From Bacteroidetes bacterium UBA7368 (GTDB taxonomy: Bacteria > Bacteroidota > Rhodothermia > Rhodothermales > UBA10348): a stretch of 10,094 nucleotides of DNA. The DNA lies in contig DKOG01000014.1 of assembly GCA_002469915.1 (NCBI GenBank), positions 1 through 10,094 of the forward strand, read 5' to 3'. A program made the translations under genes and the position numbers. Under the pieces are notes generated by a model. The model did no database searches and had not been told where the DNA came from. It saw only the letters and a list, made by a program, of their open reading frames with translations. The first letter of the stretch is position 1, and the number at the start of each line of letters is the position of its first letter. Positions 6,939-10,094 of this stretch are shown here, in pieces.

Positions 6939-7667
6939 AACCAGTCCTTCCTGAGTAATTTGCGGCACGTTTGGGGGCAATGCATTAAAGCTCCACTTGC
7001 TCAGCGCTTCCATCACAGCTCTTTCCTGAGCGGGATCTCCTTTTCGTACGGGCATCATTCGTATTACGCGTCCATCGGGGCCAACGAATATGCGGACCTG
7101 AATGGTTACATCCCGTTCTGAAACCATCACGGGTAGCGGGGTAGTTCGTTCGGTTCTATTCAACCCTTCAATTTGAAATGGTGCCGATTTTTCAGGCTCC
7201 GATGACGAGCCATCATCCCCTGAGTCATCCCCTTCATCTACGGTTAACGCTCCGCTTCCAAGTGGCTTAACTACTTCTTTTTCAGGTTCTGGATCAGGAG
7301 CTTCTTCCTCTTCTTCTGTCTTCTGCTCTTCTGGCGCAATAACTTCTGTCTCAGGCGTTTCGATCGTCTCAACGTCGATTACCTCTTCCGCCTGATCCGG
7401 AAGCTCAACGGGTTTCGCTTCCTCCGGAGGCGCGACGGCCGGTTGTTCTTCCGTCTCTTCTATCTCTTCAAACTCTTCTGGCTCTGGCTCTGGTGTTTCT
7501 GGAGCCTTCTGAACGGGGCGCCCATCAGCAATGGGGCCAAACTCCACTTCCATAAAGCCAATCGGAGTCTCCTCAGATGCAGCAACGGTGAGAAAGGACA
7601 GTAACAAGATGATCACAACGTGAACACCTAGGCTTATCGATACTCCTGTCCAATCTTCTTTTTTCAT
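6915..7667 (-). CDS. TonB-like energy transducer with glutamate-rich linker
   Basis: The 250-residue product has one N-terminal membrane segment (about 8-30, VSISLGVHVVIILLLSFLTVAA) after a short charged start, as TonB proteins have for docking to ExbB/ExbD. A long Pro/Glu linker follows (about 50-165, with PETPEPEPEE and EEQKTEEEEEAPDPEPE). The C-terminal domain (about 172-250) has TonB/TolA features: TPLPVMVSERDVTIQVRIFV, GPDGRVI and AVMEALSKWSFNALPP. The family spans the periplasm and passes proton-motive energy to outer-membrane receptors. Unlike E. coli TonB, the linker is almost wholly acidic, with no Lys-Pro section. ATG 7667 overlaps the upstream glycosyltransferase stop by ATGA; AGGA lies three bases before it. 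No exbB or exbD is in the window. The receptor-like gene at 3520-5496 is a possible partner. A periplasmic-linker protein of another system (TolA-like) cannot be excluded. Confidence 0.85.
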   Translation of the reverse strand: MKKEDWTGVSISLGVHVVIILLLSFLTVAASEETPIGFMEVEFGPIADGRPVQKAPETPEPEPEEFEEIEETEEQPAVAPPEEAKPVELPDQAEEVIDVETIETPETEVIAPEEQKTEEEEEAPDPEPEKEVVKPLGSGALTVDEGDDSGDDGSSSEPEKSAPFQIEGLNRTERTTPLPVMVSERDVTIQVRIFVGPDGRVIRMMPVRKGDPAQERAVMEALSKWSFNALPPNVPQITQEGLVSFRFSRQ

Positions 7668-8656
7668 GCTTCCTGTGCTGTTGATTCATCCAACACGCTT
7701 CCAACTTGAATGCTCCCGGAATCCCAGACATCCGAAATGATATATCGAGGTCGGCCTTTAACCTCGTCGTAAACGCGCGCGACATACATACCGACTACGC
7801 CCAAAAAGAAAAGTTGTAGACCACCAAAAAAGAAAGCAGCAAAAATCAGAGAAGCCCATCCCGTGATGGCTGTACCCAACACATATTTGGTTAGCACGAC
7901 CCAGACTAAACCAAGCACAGAGCCAGCTGAAATCAGCAATCCAAGGCTAACAGCCGTCCTCAAGGGTCTAGACGAAAAGGAGGTCAATCCATCCAAGGCA
8001 AGGTGAAAACGCTTCTTCAACGGGTATTTCGTTTGACCCGCTACTCTACCGGGACGTGCGTATTGGATGCCTGTTTGGCGAAAACCTAACCAGGAAATAA
8101 GCCCACGTACATAGGGTTGCTGCTCATCAAGTTCATTGAAAGCCTCTATTACGGGACGCGATATTAATCGAAAGTCGCCTGCATCGACCGGTGTATCCAC
8201 CTCACCAACGGCTCTAAATAGACGGTAGAACCAATAGGCTGTAATCCGTTGTATAACAGACACATCTTCGCGTTTATTCCGCACTCCGTAAACCACATCA
8301 TATCCTTCTTTCCACTTATCAATCATGCGGCCGGCTACATCGAGCGGGTCTTGAAGATCAGCATCTAGGATAATGGCAGCTTTGTTCTTACACAGATTGA
8401 TTCCCGCCGAGACCGCCTTTTGGTGTCCAAAATTCCTGGAGAAGCGGATCATCTGGTATCCTTTCAGATCACCCGTTAACGATTGCACCAATCGGGCTGA
8501 GAGATCCGTACTGCCATCATCAATAAAGATGATATCAATCGACTCATTGCGTTCTGAACGAAAAGCCTCTATTTCGGCCACGAGATGCGGCAGAACGGCT
8601 TCCTCGTTGTAGAGAGGAATGATAAGGGCGACTTCCGATGGGGACGGTGTGCTCAT
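7664..8656 (-). CDS. Polyprenyl-phosphate glycosyltransferase, family GT2 (DPM1/GtrB/ArnC-like)
   Basis: The 330-residue product starts with a GT-A fold: ALIIPLYNEE (10-19), IIFIDDGSTD (42-51), FSRNFGHQKAVSAGI (72-86) and IILDADLQDP (95-104), whose Asp residues bind nucleotide sugar and metal. GDFRLISR (160-167) and GQTKYPLKKR (207-216) are typical further motifs. Two hydrophobic segments (about 234-258 and 268-292) and VARVYDEVKGRPRYII close the protein, the layout of GtrB/ArnC-type enzymes. These transfer a sugar to undecaprenyl phosphate on the cytoplasmic face of the inner membrane; the lipid-linked sugar then modifies surface glycans or lipid A. The donor sugar cannot be read from sequence. 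ATG 8656 overlaps the PorV-like stop by ATGA, with AAGG seven bases upstream; its own stop overlaps the TonB-like start. No flippase or membrane glycosyltransferase partner lies beside it here. Confidence 0.92.
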   Translation of the reverse strand: MSTPSPSEVALIIPLYNEEAVLPHLVAEIEAFRSERNESIDIIFIDDGSTDLSARLVQSLTGDLKGYQMIRFSRNFGHQKAVSAGINLCKNKAAIILDADLQDPLDVAGRMIDKWKEGYDVVYGVRNKREDVSVIQRITAYWFYRLFRAVGEVDTPVDAGDFRLISRPVIEAFNELDEQQPYVRGLISWLGFRQTGIQYARPGRVAGQTKYPLKKRFHLALDGLTSFSSRPLRTAVSLGLLISAGSVLGLVWVVLTKYVLGTAITGWASLIFAAFFFGGLQLFFLGVVGMYVARVYDEVKGRPRYIISDVWDSGSIQVGSVLDESTAQEA

Positions 8657-9750
8657 TGGCTCGCCTTGTCAAAGCGATACTTAACAGAAATACGGTGTGA
8701 AAAGCCAAGATCCGAAACCAGACCGGCAAAATCACCGAATCCATAATCAACTTCCGCAGCGCCCAGTTTGAATCCAGCGCCCAGAGAAGGAGTCAGATCT
8801 AGCCCATCGTCTTTCAGAACCAATACGCGGTTGATCCCTCCTCGCAGAAAAACGACATCCGCATACGCGTATTCGACGCCTAAACGGGGATGCACAGAAG
8901 TGTCACCGAAAGAGATGGAATTCGTGGTGTAGCCATCAAATGCTAGGTCCGCGTCCAAACTGACCAACAACGTTCCGGTGCCCACGTTCATGGACCGGGC
9001 TGTCCCAAGTCTAAGCACAGGAAGCACGATCTCTGTTCCACCCTCGGGAAGGTCGTCACCAAAAACGTCTCGCAAGTTGATAAGCGATCCCGAATTAACG
9101 CTCCAGGACTGCAACATTGTGGTCACATCTTGAAGATTAGCTCCAAGAAGCCAAGATCCTGTCTGCCAACGAACACCCACATCCATCGAGTACCCCCACG
9201 CAGAAGCAAAATCACCGATGTTTCTGCGAATGATTTTCGAAGTGGCCCCGACCGAAAAGCCACTACCAATCCGCTTTCCGTACGAAATCATGAGTGCCCA
9301 GTCCGCGGCTGAAAATGTCGTAACTGAGGAGCCAGGGTCTGGTTTTGGCTGGTTTCTTTCCGCATCCCACGCATCTAGCGTGTTCTTAATATCATTTACT
9401 CCGCTTCTAATCAGGGATACAGCGAGAATCGAACGTTCTGAAAACGGCATAGCGTATGCTGCATAATCAAAGGAGACCACGCCCGCGAAGCGTTCAGCAT
9501 GCATGTACGAGGCTTCTTTGGACGTTACACCCACAAGCCCTGCTGGATTCCAGAAACCAGAGTAGACATCATCGGATACGGCAATGTGCGCTCCTCCCAT
9601 TGCGAGAGCTCGGGCCCCGACTCCACCAGCCAAAAAGTCTGCACCGTATTTGGCGACGCGCTGTGCATGCGCATCAGGGGAAGTCAGGTGAAGGACGACC
9701 CAAATAAGAGCGAGAAACGATATTCGACGCATAATAGGCGTAAGGTGCAT
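8653..9750 (-). CDS. PorV/PorQ-family outer-membrane protein
   Basis: From ATG 9750 the product has 365 residues: a signal peptide (1-30, hydrophobic ISFLALIWVVLHL, ending DAHAQ) and then the family hallmark GVGARALAMGGAHIAVSDD..SGFWNPAGL (about 43-72). The rest is beta-rich, as in 14-strand FadL-like barrels, and ends HRISVKYRF followed by a five-residue tail (DKASQ) that encodes the ribosome site of the next gene. In Bacteroidota, PorV shuttles type IX secretion cargo, but many relatives occur outside that system, so no such role is claimed. Other starts in frame are TTG 9768, ATG 9762 and ATG 9732. ATG 9762 touches its GGAG with no spacer, and 9732 lacks a ribosome site but gives the most compact signal peptide. 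9750 is chosen as a compromise (AGGA two bases away, GGAG twelve). It is followed by the GT2 gene with ATGA overlap and preceded by rsmB on the same strand. Confidence 0.85.
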   Translation of the reverse strand: MHLTPIMRRISFLALIWVVLHLTSPDAHAQRVAKYGADFLAGGVGARALAMGGAHIAVSDDVYSGFWNPAGLVGVTSKEASYMHAERFAGVVSFDYAAYAMPFSERSILAVSLIRSGVNDIKNTLDAWDAERNQPKPDPGSSVTTFSAADWALMISYGKRIGSGFSVGATSKIIRRNIGDFASAWGYSMDVGVRWQTGSWLLGANLQDVTTMLQSWSVNSGSLINLRDVFGDDLPEGGTEIVLPVLRLGTARSMNVGTGTLLVSLDADLAFDGYTTNSISFGDTSVHPRLGVEYAYADVVFLRGGINRVLVLKDDGLDLTPSLGAGFKLGAAEVDYGFGDFAGLVSDLGFSHRISVKYRFDKASQ

Positions 9751-9836
9751 TTTCCTTTTCATCTCCAAATGCTCGTTGCACCGTCAGGTTTCTGAAAAAC
9801 GAAGATTTACCCTTCCCGGCCAACGTTTCAATAGAC

Positions 9837-10094
9837 CTATTTTTTTCTCAAACGAGCGGCAAACGCTCCATCCATATCAGACTCATACGGACGGCTTTCA
9901 TAATTACCTTGAGCGTCTCTCAACCTCGCGGGGATGATATCGGGAGCTGGCTCCAAACGGAAGTCAGCATGGCGTTCTAAAAACGCTTCAACCTGACCCA
10001 TATTCTCTTCTCGCTCGGTGGTACATGTACTATAAACAAGTAACCCACCCGGCTTAACACAAGCAGCAGCGCCATCCAAAAGACGAATTTGAAG
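9837..10094 (-). CDS. rsmB: RsmB-type 16S rRNA cytosine-C5 methyltransferase, C-terminal fragment (runs off the window)
   Basis: The frame is open from the right edge to TAG at 9837-9839, giving 85 residues of the C-terminus. It reads LQIRLLDGAAACVKPGGLLVYSTCTTEREEN, which is motif VI of the m5C methyltransferases with the nucleophilic Cys in STCT. It ends YESRPYESDMDGAFAARLRKK, where the D-G-F/A-F-A-A-R-L close is typical of RsmB, which methylates C967 of 16S rRNA (E. coli numbering). The N-terminal RNA-binding and SAM-binding parts are outside the window, so the choice of RsmB over other family members rests on the tail only. The PorV-like gene follows after 86 bases on the same strand. Confidence 0.85.
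   Translation of the reverse strand, partial: LQIRLLDGAAACVKPGGLLVYSTCTTEREENMGQVEAFLERHADFRLEPAPDIIPARLRDAQGNYESRPYESDMDGAFAARLRKK

Noticed and set aside
8653..9750. Claim of a type IX secretion system from the PorV-like gene
   Set aside because: PorV/PorQ relatives are common in lineages without this system, and no other type IX component or cargo tail is seen in the window.
9499..9795. Plus-strand open frame of 98 codons opposite the PorV-like gene
   Set aside because: The opposite strand encodes the family hallmark and signal peptide; this frame has no protein-like pattern.
9751..9836. Promoter or terminator between rsmB and the PorV-like gene
   Set aside because: TTGAAA (9831-9826, minus) with TAAATC 16 bases on is a poor second box, and the only stem before the T-run (GAAG with CTTC) is four base pairs. 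Neither is convincing, so the genes may be co-transcribed.

Overview
The window reads like chromosomal DNA of a Gram-negative bacterium from the Bacteroidota/Rhodothermota/Balneolota side of the tree. This is inferred from protein content: a PorV/PorQ-family outer-membrane protein, a TonB-dependent receptor, a TonB-like protein with a glutamate-rich linker, a Wzi-family barrel, and one near-match to the TTTG-N19-TAnnTTTG promoter layout. Base composition looks moderate and even. I see no mobile element, tRNA, rRNA or CRISPR array. The window is almost fully coding, with nine protein genes, two of them cut by the window edges.

Layout. (1) 1-1218, minus strand: most of a membrane-bound initiating sugar-phosphate transferase of exopolysaccharide or capsule synthesis, C-terminus off the left edge. 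(2) 1219-1408: a 190-base divergent intergenic region with an imperfect direct repeat and a possible promoter. (3) 1409-6938, plus strand: four tightly packed genes: a Wzi-like capsule-assembly barrel, a small secreted or outer-membrane protein of unknown function, a TonB-dependent-receptor-like protein, and an RsmF-type rRNA cytosine-5 methyltransferase. Junctions are 0, 4 (if the GTG start is right) and 4 bases, so translational coupling is likely. A perfect 15-bp inverted repeat lies at the end of the second gene, just before the receptor start. (4) 6915-9750, minus strand: PorV/PorQ-like protein, then a polyprenyl-phosphate glycosyltransferase (GT2), then a TonB-like protein, each pair overlapping by ATGA. 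(5) 9837-10094, minus strand: the C-terminal end of an RsmB-type rRNA methyltransferase, just upstream of the PorV-like gene.

How the genes may work together. The envelope theme is consistent. The sugar transferase would start a lipid-linked glycan and the GT2 enzyme would charge polyprenyl phosphate with a sugar. The Wzi-like, PorV-like, small and receptor-like proteins would sit in or reach the outer membrane, and the TonB-like protein would energise a receptor. The two rRNA methyltransferases appear to be housekeeping genes that share operons with envelope genes. The plus-strand and minus-strand clusters converge with a 24-base overlap of their last coding regions, leaving no room for an intergenic terminator.

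Nothing here is clearly a new defence or mobile system. The most distinctive points are the receptor-like gene locked between a Wzi barrel and a methyltransferase, the 32-base hairpin at that junction, and the direct repeat between the divergent polysaccharide genes.
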